Assembly: GCA_022605425.2 (NCBI GenBank)
Contig: CM061248.1
Location: forward strand, 62,001 to 126,000
Direction: 5' to 3'
Source: Hamiltosporidium tvaerminnensis
Lineage: Eukaryota; Microsporidia; Dubosqiidae
DNA length: 64,000 nt
Part shown: positions 33,496 through 45,285 of the stretch, one piece after another
How positions within the stretch are numbered: the first letter of the stretch is position 1
Layout of the letters: each line of letters starts with the position of its first letter
Position numbers and translations under genes: made by a program
The notes under the pieces: generated by a model
Seen by the model: only the letters and a program-made list of their open reading frames with translations
Database searches by the model: none
What the model was told of the DNA's origin: nothing

Positions 33496-34036
33496 AAATA
33501 ATATCAAGCTACTTATAAAAAGAAATATTATTAAAATACTAATTTTATTCATAAGTATGAATATAGATTACGATCACTTATATAAAATAAACAATTCAAA
33601 AATAGCTTTCTATCCAGATCCAACTATTATCACGTTTCCTTTCAATCTCTATGCCACAATCCTATCAATAATTATAGCCTCTTTATCATATATATATTGT
33701 CATGCGATTGAATATATATTGCATACATTAGATTATTCAACAGAAATTTATGCTATAACCTATGTAATCGGCACATTATTATTACATATCGAAAATTTTT
33801 TGCAATATTATACAAGTTTTAATTTCTTTCATATTATGATACCACCTGTGATTCTTTATCTAGTAATATTTCAAATTTTAATAATTATTTTACATTTTTA
33901 TAACAAAAAATCAATCAAACAACTTCTATTATTTATGGTTTTGAATATATTAATTCTGTGGAATCTCTATGGAAAATGGCTTTTTCATTTTATTGGTTTA
34001 CATAATATGATCTATAAATATTTCCCCGAATTTTAA
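33485..34036 (+). CDS. multi-pass membrane protein, unrecognised
   Basis: 183 residues from the ATG at 33485 (the frame is open 30 bases further through a TTG). About five hydrophobic segments are seen: IIKILILFISMNI, ATILSIIIASLSYIYC, ITYVIGTLLLHI, FFHIMIPPVILYLVIFQILI and LLLFMVLNILIL. Polar loops include YPDPTII. It ends GLHNMIYKYFPEF. No family is recognised. Length and regular membrane spacing argue for a real, perhaps lineage-specific gene, but its missing CCC signal and overlap with the preceding hydrophobic ORF leave open a frameshifted pseudogene. Confidence 0.45.
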   Translation: MLTKNNIKLLIKRNIIKILILFISMNIDYDHLYKINNSKIAFYPDPTIITFPFNLYATILSIIIASLSYIYCHAIEYILHTLDYSTEIYAITYVIGTLLLHIENFLQYYTSFNFFHIMIPPVILYLVIFQILIIILHFYNKKSIKQLLLFMVLNILILWNLYGKWLFHFIGLHNMIYKYFPEF

Positions 34037-35279
34037 TATTTAAATTTCAATAAAGTTTTTTTATGTCTATACTATATGTTTGTACAAAATGTTTTATAAA
34101 TAATTTTTCATTCTAAATCTATTAAATAAAGGATAATAGTTCCAAATATCAAAAGTATATAGAATATTAATTAGTATATTCAGAACCTCATTTAAGGCGG
34201 GTATTCGGTCTCTAGTCTTACCGTTATAGGTTAACTCGAACTACTATCCTTTATATCTATAAAGATTTCCTTGTTTCGATTCTCTTGTCGATTAATGATC
34301 TTAAGCTTCATAAGTGGGAAGTTTAGATTGAGATCTATAGCAAAGGGAAAATGAAATTTTTAATGTTGTTGAATTAGTAATAAGCGGAGAAGGGCAGCCC
34401 AAACACGCTGAGTTATGAAGATACAGCTACTCTTTCAGAGAGCACTGGTGCTTGCCAATATTTAAGAATACCAATGGATTGCATAGGGAATCCAATACCT
34501 ATGTCATTGGAAAAAGTACAAAGAAAATTTTATAACAGGTATTGAAAGGCATATTACACTAGATAGAATGCCAGGAAAATATTTTTGGGAATTTATCAAT
34601 AACTATATTGTTAATAAGTCATAAAAAAGAGTATTTCAAGTTCAATTATTGTACTTAAAAGATTCAAATAATGCAACACATGCGCTGTAGTAAGAAAAAG
34701 ATACACACACTCATGTTTTAATTAATTCCTACAAAGCCATACAACAAAACTTGAGAGTCTTCATGCATTTTGTTTTGCAAAGCAAACATATGTTTTTGCA
34801 ACTTTTGGATTTTCTGAAAAAAGTAAATATATATCAACACAGAATACTAGCAATTTCGAAGGTAAAGGTACCAATAAAGTCAGCTTGTATCTGTTATGTT
34901 CATTATGAATAATGACCAAAGTAAATCGAAAATTTGATAAATATGTAAAACAATAAGATTAGCTTTACAATGCCAGCCGTATAATACTGATTCGACTCTT
35001 CACTTCACATTGAGAAATAGACAGCAATTTAACAATAAGCATGCAGTGAAATTTTAGCTGGCTAATCAGTACCTTTTATAGTTTATGTCATAACAATTTA
35101 AAGATTGTTTTCACTCTTTTCTTATTAAGTGTTATTAGTTTTTTTGTAAAAAATGAAATACAAGAACCGATGTTAACCAATATAAATAATATTAAGCATT
35201 TTTTCGAAGAATAAATGTAGGAATTGTGCCTATCGAAAAGTCAAAATAAAGGAATTCTCACTGAAAAATAATACCTGGG
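34037..35279. other. 1.2-kb region, possibly the eroded upstream part of the integrase element
   Basis: GC content rises after about 34375 and a 50-codon stretch near 34390-34550 is open, but I could not match its translation to protease, reverse transcriptase or RNase H. It may be an unrecognisable upstream part of the element that follows. Confidence 0.35.
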
Positions 35280-36895
35280 GCTGGAACAAAAAGTTATAAC
35301 ATCTTAAAACAAAGTAGTAGGGAAAAACCCGAAGATTATCAGCATTTATGTAAATATAATCTGATAACTATTGAAGAGAAGCAAAACCTGATGGTTCATG
35401 GGTAAAAAGGTAAAGATAATATTGGGTTTTATGTATATCAGGAAATAATAATGCTAAGTTTTGTTGATGCGTATGTTTTAATTGGACAGGGCGATCGAAA
35501 CAATATGAAAATCTGATAAATTAATTGTATAAAAATATCCCAATAGAAATGACAGTAATTTATCTTAACTTATGTATGCTATGTAAAAAAAAACGCGAGT
35601 ATCAAAAAAAAGTCTTAATTGAGTTCAATCTAAGTAAAAGCATGAATTAAAGTTTTCAAGTCAATTTATTCGACATGCAATCACAAGTAGATGACTAATA
35701 TCAATTTATTTGGCTTGTCCTCTTAAAAGTGCGGTAGCGGTGGCGTATTTACTTTTGGATTTTTTACAATTTTCTGTGCGACTTCTATTTTTCAAGGTCA
35801 TAAAGGCAGAGAATTCAAAATAATTCCATTGAAGAACTATGTAGAATTTGCCCCTGGTTAAAGATGGTACATGAAAAGCCCAGACACTTTAAAAGTCTGT
35901 GTTTCTAAGTGCGTGAAAATGCATAAGTTAAAAATTTGGTTTATAGGTGGTTGAAAGACAACAATATAAAAAACTCAAAAAATTTATGTTTTATTTGGAT
36001 TTTGCAAAAAAAAGCTCATCATATGAACTAAACTGTACTCCCTATGAGTCCATGTTTGTAACAAAGTTAAAATTTGATTTAAAAAGTTTTTTACTCCTAG
36101 AAGTTCTGGCTAAAATCAATTCGGAGAAAGACTTAGGTTAATATCAATAGGTAAAAAAATTTACAATCTGTCAAAGAAGGTGCACTGCAAGATAAAACAT
36201 TTAACATGATTAAAATTCGAAATAACAGCGTCTAAGTATTGCTTATTGATAGTTTTGCAAATATTCAAATTTGTTATCAAATTCATGTTTGATTCTTATA
36301 ACAAAGAGAGCGAAAGAAATTTTATGGAGTTATTTCATCCTTAGTCGCTGGCCATGAAAAAGTGCAATGATGATTTATCAGATGATTTGTATTTGAAAAA
36401 AGAAGAAAATCAGATATATTAAAAATTAAGATATTGCAGCAAGAATCTTAACAAAAAGCTGAAAAAATGCTTTAAATCTCTAAATAAAAATACTCTAGAC
36501 CAAGGATTGTGACACGATAGGAATTCGAGTTCGACTTGTTGAATAGTTGCGAGATGCAAGAAACATTATGAGTTTTTTTCATGATATAACAGGTAGCTAT
36601 CTCTATTGATTGGACGTTAAACATGAAATTTTTAATCATTTTCACTCGAGGAGCCAATTCACAATGAGCAATATAAATTTTATTGAATTCATAAAATTTT
36701 AAAGGTCAAGATTTCTCCAAGAGAATTTTCAAGAGTATAATCCAAGACCATGGGCCCATGTTATAGTCGATATGGCGCAAATTTAAATATAAATCAAGAA
36801 ATGCAAATTTTGTAAAGAAACAAGCTATGCAACTCTAAATTTCACCAATGTAGAAGCTGACTTAATAAATAAAAACTGTTGGATTGGACATTTTT
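35280..36895 (+). mobile_element. decayed Ty3/gypsy-like integrase gene (KRBA2-type)
   Basis: Translating the plus strand across frames gives a collinear integrase of the gypsy/KRBA2-like type. From 35330 EKPEDYQHLCKYNLITIEEK reads as the spacer before the zinc domain. The HHCC domain remnants follow (VDAYVLIGQGDRNNM; YLNLCMLCKKK near 35559), then NLFDMQSQVDD with the first catalytic Asp region (~35672), PLKSAVAVAYLLLDF (~35712) and IFQGHKGREF (~35790), where the second catalytic Asp of QSDNGREF is lost. The longest open piece, 35947-36141, includes SYELNCTPYESMF and ends SEKDLG, matching the core's C-terminal part. Further on, QKAEKM (~36455) and a Cys-rich LCNSKFHQCRS (~36825) match the usual tail. 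Numerous stops and frameshifts and a deletion near 35710 show it is dead. No LTRs were recognised. Confidence 0.75.
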
Positions 36896-37121
36896 TATAA
36901 ATAAACATGTTTTTTTTCCTTATACGCACATATTTTCCGAATTTGTCGTCGTTAATAGTACTTCCTCTCTTTTCAAAGTAAATAATTAGGTTCGAAAATC
37001 CCCCTATCCACTTTGTTCATTATTCATAATAACCAGAATAATCAAATCGACCGTGAAAGATAGTTAAAATATATACCTTAGGTTGTTTATATTTTCTATG
37101 TTTGAATTTAATATTTGTAAA

Positions 37122-37457
37122 ATGGCATTTCATACCGAAATTTTATACTTATATTTATTTTTTTATTTTTCAATAAATTTTATTTATCCATATAGATTCT
37201 TTATGGAGTTTCAAAACTTCCGTAAATTTATAGGTAATTTGGATAAAAAGATCATAGTTTTTAAATACAATTCAAAGTTTAGAAGATTAAATTACCAGGT
37301 TTTGTTTTTCATAAGATCGGAATATGGGTTTTTTTACCTATACACAGTATTTATGTTTAATTACCAAGCTTATATTAATTTTTTTTCTTATTTTCCATTA
37401 AATCCAAGCAATGAGGATGATTTTATACTTGCTATACTGTTTTTTGAAAACAGTTAA
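37122..37457 (+). CDS. small possible secreted or membrane protein
   Basis: 111 residues if started at the ATG at 37122 (the frame is open from 37083 through non-ideal codons). The N-terminus MAFHTEILYLYLFFYFSINF resembles a signal peptide. The remainder is aromatic-rich (FFIRSEYGFFYLYTVFMF) with an acidic, less hydrophobic end (SNEDDFILAILFFENS). No family recognised and no CCC at the start. It converges on the minus-strand secreted protein 300 bases downstream. It could be a remnant of a larger secreted-protein gene. Confidence 0.4.
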   Translation: MAFHTEILYLYLFFYFSINFIYPYRFFMEFQNFRKFIGNLDKKIIVFKYNSKFRRLNYQVLFFIRSEYGFFYLYTVFMFNYQAYINFFSYFPLNPSNEDDFILAILFFENS

Positions 37458-37757
37458 GCATGAATAATTTTATTAAATACAATTTTTTTTTTGATTCACA
37501 TATATTTTTAATTTGATAATGTAATATTAACGTTATATCATTTGTATTTCTAATTACAAATATCAAATTTTCTTTTTACACATTCATTATAAATTGTATA
37601 CAAAAAGCGCAACCTAATAAATAATAGATTTATAAAGAACGTAAAGATTAAGATTAAATATATCTTCTTGTAACGAGTTTGATAAAAGTACGAAATATAT
37701 CATAATAGGAAAGAAACATTTCAAATTAAAACTGTATTATAAACAAATAATAAAACT

Positions 37758-39029
37758 TTAATCTGAATCTCGTAAATCCCAAATAAGAGCAAATCTTGTT
37801 GTTTTATTGAAGACACTTGATAAATATTTTTTTTTGTTTTTTAAACTCCAAGTGACTTTTTCTTTGATTAGACTTTCATCAAATTCAATATCTAAAAGTT
37901 CTCTTGTTTGCAAATTAAATATGAGCTTAAAATATAGACCTATTCCATCCGAAATCAAGGAAATAGCTACCGCTGATTTATCTGGTAATAAATTCATATC
38001 CCGGGGATCAGGATTTAATTCAAATTCCAGTGACATATCCTTAATATAATATTGAATTGTAAAATATTCAAATCTTAACTTATCAGCAGATTTGCAAGTC
38101 TTCTTCAAAAAGCTGGAAAATTTATTCGTAAATTTAAAACATTTGTTTTCGGTTTCAAGTATTTTTAAAAGTTTAAATGAAATATTGTAATTGCAAAAAT
38201 CATTTGAAACATCTAATGTCTTATTCGACTCCATAGCATCAAGGGATAGCGAAAGATTTCTACCAGTTTTATAGAACTCAGTTGAAAAGGCGTATGGTAT
38301 GACATCGAATTTATTTAATTCGTCAAAATAGCATTCATTTAGTTTTTGGTTTCCTGCAACTAAAAAACCTTTACAGATTTTTCTTTCTGAAAATAAGCTC
38401 AAAACTTGAGTTAGGAAATTATAAAAAAATTGATAATATTTATCGTCTAATTTTTTATGGAAAACCGGAAAGAAGGACATTGAATGGTCTTTGGTTTGGT
38501 AAGAAAACTTTGAAAGTATTTCATGCATCATACAACTGTAATATATAATAGTTTTTCGTCCCATAATTTTTAAATAATCCTTACTTTCATATTTTTTAGA
38601 GTTTCTTCTTCCGATTGGACAATATAATAGATTCAAAAGATTTAAATGAACAGTTTTATTCGGAAATCTAAATTCAACTATATTTTTACTTATTCCTAAG
38701 ATTTCTTTCAGAAACCTTGTTTCAAATTCGAAATCATTCGTATATAGCAGTATCGCACAGGTTATTTTCATGTCACCCGAATAAGATCTGGTCCAAAAAT
38801 TTGAAATATCATTAGAAAGTATTTCCAAATCTGAATATTCGTTGTTCAAGAATAAATATTCCATACCAGCGATTTCTAACAAACCATTAAAATTGTGCAT
38901 ATGTTGCATATCAATTTTGTGTTGTAGTATGTCTAATATATTATCAATCTTGGTCTCATTTTCCAAAAAATACTTAGATTCTTGTTTTATACTAGCATTC
39001 AACATACAGATCACAGTAAGGAAATACAT
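37758..39029 (-). CDS. unrecognised secreted protein, 423 residues
   Basis: The product starts MYFLTVICMLNASIKQESKY, a short signal peptide with likely cleavage after about residue 12-13. The rest is soluble-looking, mixed alpha/beta by residue pattern, with scattered cysteines and no internal membrane segment. Candidate landmarks are YSCMMHEILSKFSYQTKDHS and ELNPDPRDMNLLPDKSAVAI. No domain is recognised. An uninterrupted 1.27-kb frame in this AT-rich context supports a functional gene. Microsporidian genomes carry many such lineage-specific secreted proteins, and host interaction is a common guess, not shown here. The ATG lacks a CCC. Confidence 0.7.
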   Translation of the reverse strand: MYFLTVICMLNASIKQESKYFLENETKIDNILDILQHKIDMQHMHNFNGLLEIAGMEYLFLNNEYSDLEILSNDISNFWTRSYSGDMKITCAILLYTNDFEFETRFLKEILGISKNIVEFRFPNKTVHLNLLNLLYCPIGRRNSKKYESKDYLKIMGRKTIIYYSCMMHEILSKFSYQTKDHSMSFFPVFHKKLDDKYYQFFYNFLTQVLSLFSERKICKGFLVAGNQKLNECYFDELNKFDVIPYAFSTEFYKTGRNLSLSLDAMESNKTLDVSNDFCNYNISFKLLKILETENKCFKFTNKFSSFLKKTCKSADKLRFEYFTIQYYIKDMSLEFELNPDPRDMNLLPDKSAVAISLISDGIGLYFKLIFNLQTRELLDIEFDESLIKEKVTWSLKNKKKYLSSVFNKTTRFALIWDLRDSD

Positions 39030-42000
39030 AAACCAGGATGAAAATATTTTTTTTAGAAATGTATTTAAATTAAATTAATTTATCGGAAATTTTATATTTT
39101 ATCAAAAAAATTCTATTTAAATTGATTAAAAATTAAAAAGAGCATACTAATAGAATTATTCGTTTATAATCACTTCAAATATATTTTAATTAAATTAATT
39201 TACAAAAAATCTTCTACAAAATACTATGCGACTAGAAAAATATTTTTTAAGTAAAATATTTACCAATACTATTTTCAAAATGACAAATTATTTAGAATTT
39301 CCATTTACCTTAAAAACTCATTACTTTGGTTTAAATTCAGAGAAATAAAATTATATATAAAAGAGATTGCTTAACAATTAAAATTGAAAACTAACTAGGA
39401 AATTGATTAATGTAGTACTTAAAAGACACCAGTCATAAAATAGATTTCTTCTTTTTCAAAATTTTATTGTATGCCACATAAAATTCTCGCTAAATTTTAT
39501 TAAAAAATTTTTAAGCAACAAAAATCTATTTAGTTTGAATTTCCCAACTACATCTATATCTACTCTACATATACAAGTTTAAGATAACTAAATACCAATT
39601 ATATAATACTAATTACACTTTTAAAAGATTCTAATTGTTTAATGAATAAAGGTATCCAAGTAGTTTAAATCTGTAACCATTTAATTCCATTCGATTTCTA
39701 CAAGTCAAATTTACTAAGGTACAATAAGACAAATTATATATTGAAAATAATAATAATTTTTCTGATATTCAAATTATATTACACATTTGTCATTAAAAGA
39801 TAGAAATATCAAATTACAAAGAATTATCGGGCGTATATTCTAAATTGAGACATTTTAGTAGTATTATATTATTTATAGCAGAGAATTTCCCAGTTATTCA
39901 ATATTGAATCAATGTACTGGCTATTTGGTGGATTCATCTATATCTTGCCTAATGCTCTACCGTAAGTTTTGAAATCAATTTCTTTTACACAAAAGATACA
40001 TTTTACGTTAAAACACCGACATTTTAAATTCACATTATTCGAAATTTTACACCATGAAATCACAATTAATATGTAATTTAGAGTTTTTTTGGATTCACTC
40101 AGATAGATTTTATATCCTTGAATAAAAATCAAGGTATTGTTCAGAATTATGTTCAATAATGTGTTTTGTATTACTATTAGTGTTTTTTTTTAAATTATTT
40201 TCCCGTTATTTTATATATTTTTAGTGCAATAAATGTCTAATTTGAGTAATTATTGTGGTTTCAATAACTAATTGTTTAATCTAGCTCATAACCATATCGA
40301 TTACACAGGTATAAAAAGTATAGCAAATAAAAGCCCGAAATAATACATTGAATCAGTTTTAAACATAAAAAGTAATATATTCACTTTAGTTTTTCTCATA
40401 AGTCATTTTCTCTCCTTTGCATGTTTTTAATATATTCGAAATTTGTATCAGAATCATGTATTCATACAAACACAAGTGAAAAAGCTATTATCGAAATGAA
40501 AAATGTTTGAAAAAAACTTATTTTTAAAAATAGGTTTAAGCTGAATGATTACATTTAAGAATTTATTTTATGGAAGAATCATGATCTAAAACTCGAAGTA
40601 AAATATTTTTAAAAAGTAAAAAAAACTTCATATTAAACAAAATGAATATATGCAAAAAGGTTTTTTTTAATATTAATATTATAGCAAATTTCTTAATTAG
40701 AGCTAAAATACAAAAATTCTCAGCTGCCTTCATCGAAAGGTTTAACATGAATTCAATATCAAATAATTATATTTTTTAGAATAAAAAATAGTATAGATTT
40801 GGTTTATATTTAAACACCGATGAAATAATTAACGCTGGTTGATTTAACTCGAATAAAAATACTAAGCTCAGGATATATTTTCAATTCAATCGCAAGGTTT
40901 TTAAGGTAATATCAGCGAGAAAAACTGCAAAATAAAAATTCTATATTATGGTGTTTACCTTTAGAGTCTAAAAATTATTTGATTAAAGATAAACATTGCA
41001 GTATCGAAGCAACTTTTTTCAGAAATATAAAAAATCCATTCATCTGATTCAAAATTAAATCAAATGTTTTTTTTTTCAGTTCAATTCAATCAAAAGTAAG
41101 TAAATGGGTTTGAGACCTTTATAAACACAGAGGTAAACGAATATGGTGCTAAAAGAATAACATTAAGTTTGTTGTACATATAAATATTATTATCCACTTA
41201 TTAAGTGAGTGAAGAAACTATCCTGTGTGTATTTATTTCTTCGAATATCTGAAAAATACCTGTAAGTAACCCATCGACTACCTATTATATTCATTCTTTA
41301 TTCTTTGATGAAATAATAATGCAAATAATATTTTTTGGCTTTTCTAGTAGTAAAATCGTATCGAAAATCTTACGAATCACACATGAATAAGGAATATCTT
41401 TTTTTGAATATTTGAGTGCTATAAAAAATGAAATTTTGTGTTTCTTAAACAAAGGTTTATAATATGTTTCCAATTGTTGAAATTTGTTTCATTGGGACTT
41501 CATCGGTTTAAAACTATCAAATTGAATGTGTTTTTCACATAATATCTCATATCTTATGGGAAAGATAGGATCCGAAATTTGAAATGTATGATGAGAGTGT
41601 CTACAAATTTAGCATTCGTTTTTTAAAAACAAATAAAACATTTTAGAATTTTTGTACCAGTATGAGCATCACATGTTGTTCAATTGTTTTATTTAGTAAT
41701 GTTTTCAATATATTAGCAATAACTACATTTTCCAGTAAAAACTAACCACACTGAAACATTTAATTAAATATTAAAACAATAAACAATGAATAATTTAATA
41801 GCACTGTGATCATGATTATAGTAAGTTAAAAAAAGAAATCACTAAGGTAACTTAAATTAATTTATAAATTTTTTTATTTCGACTACAATAAGTATAAACA
41901 GTCATAAAATCTTTAAAATATTATGAATGATTTTATCTTCAAAGTCATTAAATAAAATACAAACAACATTTATACAATATACATTCATCGAAAGTAATAT

Positions 42001-42755
42001 ATCAAAATATAATTAATCTTAAAAGATCTCAAGTAATACTACAAAAAAAGTTGTTAATTATATTATAATTTATATCCTAAGACAACCAAAAGACATTTTT
42101 TGCATCAAAACCACCTTTGAAAATATAAGGTTAAATGTCATTCGAATAGATATAAAGTTAATATTATCTACGGGTTAAATAAAATGTCTTGAATATTATC
42201 ATAGTTTCTTAAAAAGTTTAAACAAAAAAATATTTCAGTAAAGATCTTATTAGATTTCAAAATTCATTTTAGCGTTGTATCACAAAAATTTTCTTTCAAA
42301 AAAAGTATTTTAGGTATAAAATTTTATTCGTCGTTAATTGTTTTAATGTTTGTTTTAATTTTTAAAGACCGAAGAACGACCATTTAAAAATATAAGTTTA
42401 AAGTTTTCAAATTCCCATATTTTGTTGCCAGATAAACGAGCTTCTTTGGAAATTTTTGTTTAATTTGAAAACTTATAAATTTCGATTTTTATAAATTTTA
42501 TTCAAACATTGAAAATTGTACAGTTATTGGGATTTTGCTGGTAGATATAAACTTGATTCTAATTTTAACACAATTCTTTCAAATCATTTTTTAATAATAG
42601 ATTTAAATTTAAAATATTTCAAAATTAATTTGAATTTGAATATGTTCTGCAAAAAATTGCATTTTAAATTGTAATGTCTGAATTTGTTGTACTTAAATAT
42701 TTTCTAAATTCAAACTTTTTATTTAGTTTTAGTTCTGTAGAATATATTGTGGCGC
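39030..42755. other. 3.7-kb intergenic, no gene seen
   Basis: AT-rich throughout. Open stretches near 39938, 40563 and 41291 on the minus strand are 60-72 codons without domains or CCC starts. No repeat of note. Confidence 0.5.
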
Positions 42756-43450
42756 AGGGAGGATAGCCACATAAAAAACTATCTATTGGCAATGTGTATG
42801 TGAAACTAATGTGAAAATCATGGTTTAGATTTTTGGTAGAAATAAAATTACGCTGCATTTTCGGTTGTTTCATGGAAGTTTGTATAAAAAGAAGAGGTCT
42901 AAGAAGCGAGAAGCTTTTTCTACGAATTTATTTGTAGTTTTTTATATAATTTGATCGGAGACTGCAGCTGACCATGTAGGTAATTGCCATGTAAAATCAT
43001 GGAAACCTAGCCTTGCTCACTCGTGTTAGAAGAATTAGCGCCTAGGATATATAAAAATGAAAACCATTAAAAGCCGGGAGAGTTAAGTAGCAGCTTATAC
43101 CTGTTGATATGACATTGCACTGTCTAGGTGGACCCCATGTAAGTCTTTGAAATAATCTTGGCTAGAAGTTTATTGGGTTCAGAAAAGGGTAAATTAAGGG
43201 AGAATGCTGCATAGTCTTGGAGGAGCGCAAGAAGGGCTTCGATCACACTCCATGCAACGGACATTAACGAGCTCTGGGTAACTTCCTCGCCTATTAATCG
43301 GGTTCTACGCCCTGGTAGATAAAAGGCTTTGGGACTTAGGTATCGCAGGATTTACTGATAGAGTGTTGATGAAGCAGTTATTTATGTTAAACCTAGAACA
43401 GCGTTAATGCCATGAAAACAAATATAACACTTTCCACTGTTTTAAAAGAT
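42756..43450 (+). repeat. ~700-bp dispersed repeat, copy C
   Basis: Plus-oriented, near full length: from GGGAGGATAGCCACATAAA to CACTGTTTTAAAA. It retains the central blocks TATACCTGTTGATATGACATTGCACTGTCTAGG and GGCTTTGGGACTTAGGTATCGC. The G-run is reduced. It ends about 80 bases beyond the stop of the HP1-like gene. Confidence 0.85.
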
Positions 43451-43527
43451 GCGATACTTTTAGATGAAATTTATTCAAATTTAAAAAAAATAAGTAAGAT
43501 AGAATTAAAAAAAACGAAATAATTTAA

Positions 43528-44079
43528 CTATTCATCAGCTTCACTAAAACATATGTTATCTTCATAATATTTTAAAAGCCATAAAGGACAGTGAAGATGG
43601 GCGTGCTCAATAGGTACTATTGAAACACTATCATCAGTAAACTCAATTTCAACTTCCAATTCAGAAGTAGAAAGATTTCTATGAACACATGCAATCCTTT
43701 TCACTTTATCGTCCCACTTATTCGTGATTATTCTTGTTGTAATCCCTTCATCTTTTGATGATTTTTTCTTTTTATTTACTACATTTTCATCCATTTTTGA
43801 GGCTTCGGATATAGAAGAAGAAGCTGATCGACGTGGTCTTGCTTTTTCTTTTATCGGAGATGAGGTTATTTGTGTTTGTAGAACCTTTTTAGCTTCTAAC
43901 TCCTTTTCACAACGAGATTCAAATTCGTCAATCAAATCTTTACAAAAAATATCTTTAGCATATTCCCATGTATTATGTTCATCTGAATAACCGTCCCATT
44001 TTATCAAATATTGTTTTTTTCCTTTAAACTTCCTAGTATCCATTATCTTCTCGACTGAATATACATTCTCATCTTCCAT
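43528..44079 (-). CDS. HP1-like protein: chromodomain plus chromo shadow domain
   Basis: 183 residues; CCC three bases before the ATG (complement of 44083-44085). Chromodomain at residues ~6-56: VYSVEKIMDTRKFKGKKQYL then IKWDGYSDEHNTWEYAKDI, with the three aromatic cage positions present (Y7, W28, Y31) that bind methylated histone H3 tails. A charged linker (~60-110) is rich in Lys and Ser (ARPRRSASSS, KKKKSSKDEG). Residues ~110-178 form a chromo shadow domain (NKWDDKVKRIACVHRN, then LEVEIEFTDDSVSIVPIEHA, ending CPLWLLKYYEDNICF), the dimerisation and partner-binding module of HP1/Swi6. The expected role is heterochromatin formation in the nucleus. The small size is normal for the family. The gene is bracketed by repeat copies C and E in opposite orientation. 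Confidence 0.88.
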   Translation of the reverse strand: MEDENVYSVEKIMDTRKFKGKKQYLIKWDGYSDEHNTWEYAKDIFCKDLIDEFESRCEKELEAKKVLQTQITSSPIKEKARPRRSASSSISEASKMDENVVNKKKKSSKDEGITTRIITNKWDDKVKRIACVHRNLSTSELEVEIEFTDDSVSIVPIEHAHLHCPLWLLKYYEDNICFSEADE

Positions 44080-44577
44080 GATGGGTTCTCAAATATTTTT
44101 TAAAAAAATACCAACTCTTTTAAATATTTAATAAATAAATAAAAATTTTCATAACCAAATCAAACTCTTTAAGGTAGAAAAGTTGCTCTTGAAGCAATAT
44201 GAACCTCAATTCTGTTTTTAAACTATCAGTAGAAACACTTCAATCGGGCTATACGAATATTTATATTTCATATTTATAAGACATTTTGTTTTTTTCTGAA
44301 TAATGTACAAAGCCAACGATCCATAAATATATTTATTTAATTCGAGTTATTTCTTTAAGAAAGCTAGATCTTAACGAAATATATTATGAAATAAACGCCT
44401 GAATTTTAACTAAATTTAGTTTTTTAACACGAATACTGCTTTTCTTAAAATTCATATTCATCCTTAAAACAGCAAAGCTAGTTTTATTTGATTATAATGA
44501 ATGAAACCTATAAAGTAATTACTTCATATAAATTATAAAAATTATGAAGTATAATGCAAATGAAGAAAAATGCATTA

Positions 44578-45285
44578 CCCATAACAATGGCAGGCGATGC
44601 TGCCTTTATGATTTGACTCGTATATAAGTCTAACAAAAATGACTGCCCCAACACTTCATCGGTACACTTTCGATACCTATATCCCAAATTCTTTCATCTA
44701 AAAGATATATATAACCTAATTAATGTTTAGGCAGGTGCTTCAAAATTCGTTAATGTCTTTTATATGAAGGGTGATCGTACTTCAGAAACTCACCCTTTGG
44801 CTCCCTGGTACTATGTAGCATTCCCACTTAAACTACACTTTCGAAACCTGATAAAATTCTACCTAAGATTAATATTCGGCGACTTATATGAGTTCTACCT
44901 AGAAATTTCAATAGTCATATTAATAAGTATAGCCTTCTACTTAGCTTTCCTGGCTTATTATAGGTTTTTGTTTTATATCTCCAGGCGCTAAGTCTTCAAA
45001 CCTGCGCGAGAAAAATCAGAGTTACATGCTTTAACAGGAATATTACGTTCATTTTCAATTTTCCGTCTGCAATCTAGTTAAATATCAAAACTGTACAGTA
45101 TTTATAGCAAGGATTCCACTGTTTTGTAGACCCCTTCCTCCTTATAAAAATTCTAATGAAATAACCGATAATTTAGTGAGGCTATTGTCTCATTAAAATC
45201 CACAAAAATAATTTTTATACTAATTTCACATGCTTTTGCCAATAATATGGTTTTTATTGTAATTATTTGCCTTCCGCCATGAAAT
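44578..45285 (-). repeat. ~700-bp dispersed repeat, eroded copy E
   Basis: Minus-oriented and diverged but collinear. Plus-strand landmarks include AAATGACTGCCCCAACACTTCATCGG, ATACCTATATCCCAAATTCTTTCATC, AACCTAATTAATG, GTAGCATTCCCACTTAAACTACACTTTCG and CTCCAGGCGCTAAGTCTTC. It extends to about 45285. The 75-codon open stretch at 44764-44991 lies within it and is not a gene. Confidence 0.75.

Noticed and set aside
44764-44991. 75-codon ATG-initiated ORF
   Set aside because: It lies within eroded repeat copy E and is not conserved in other copies.
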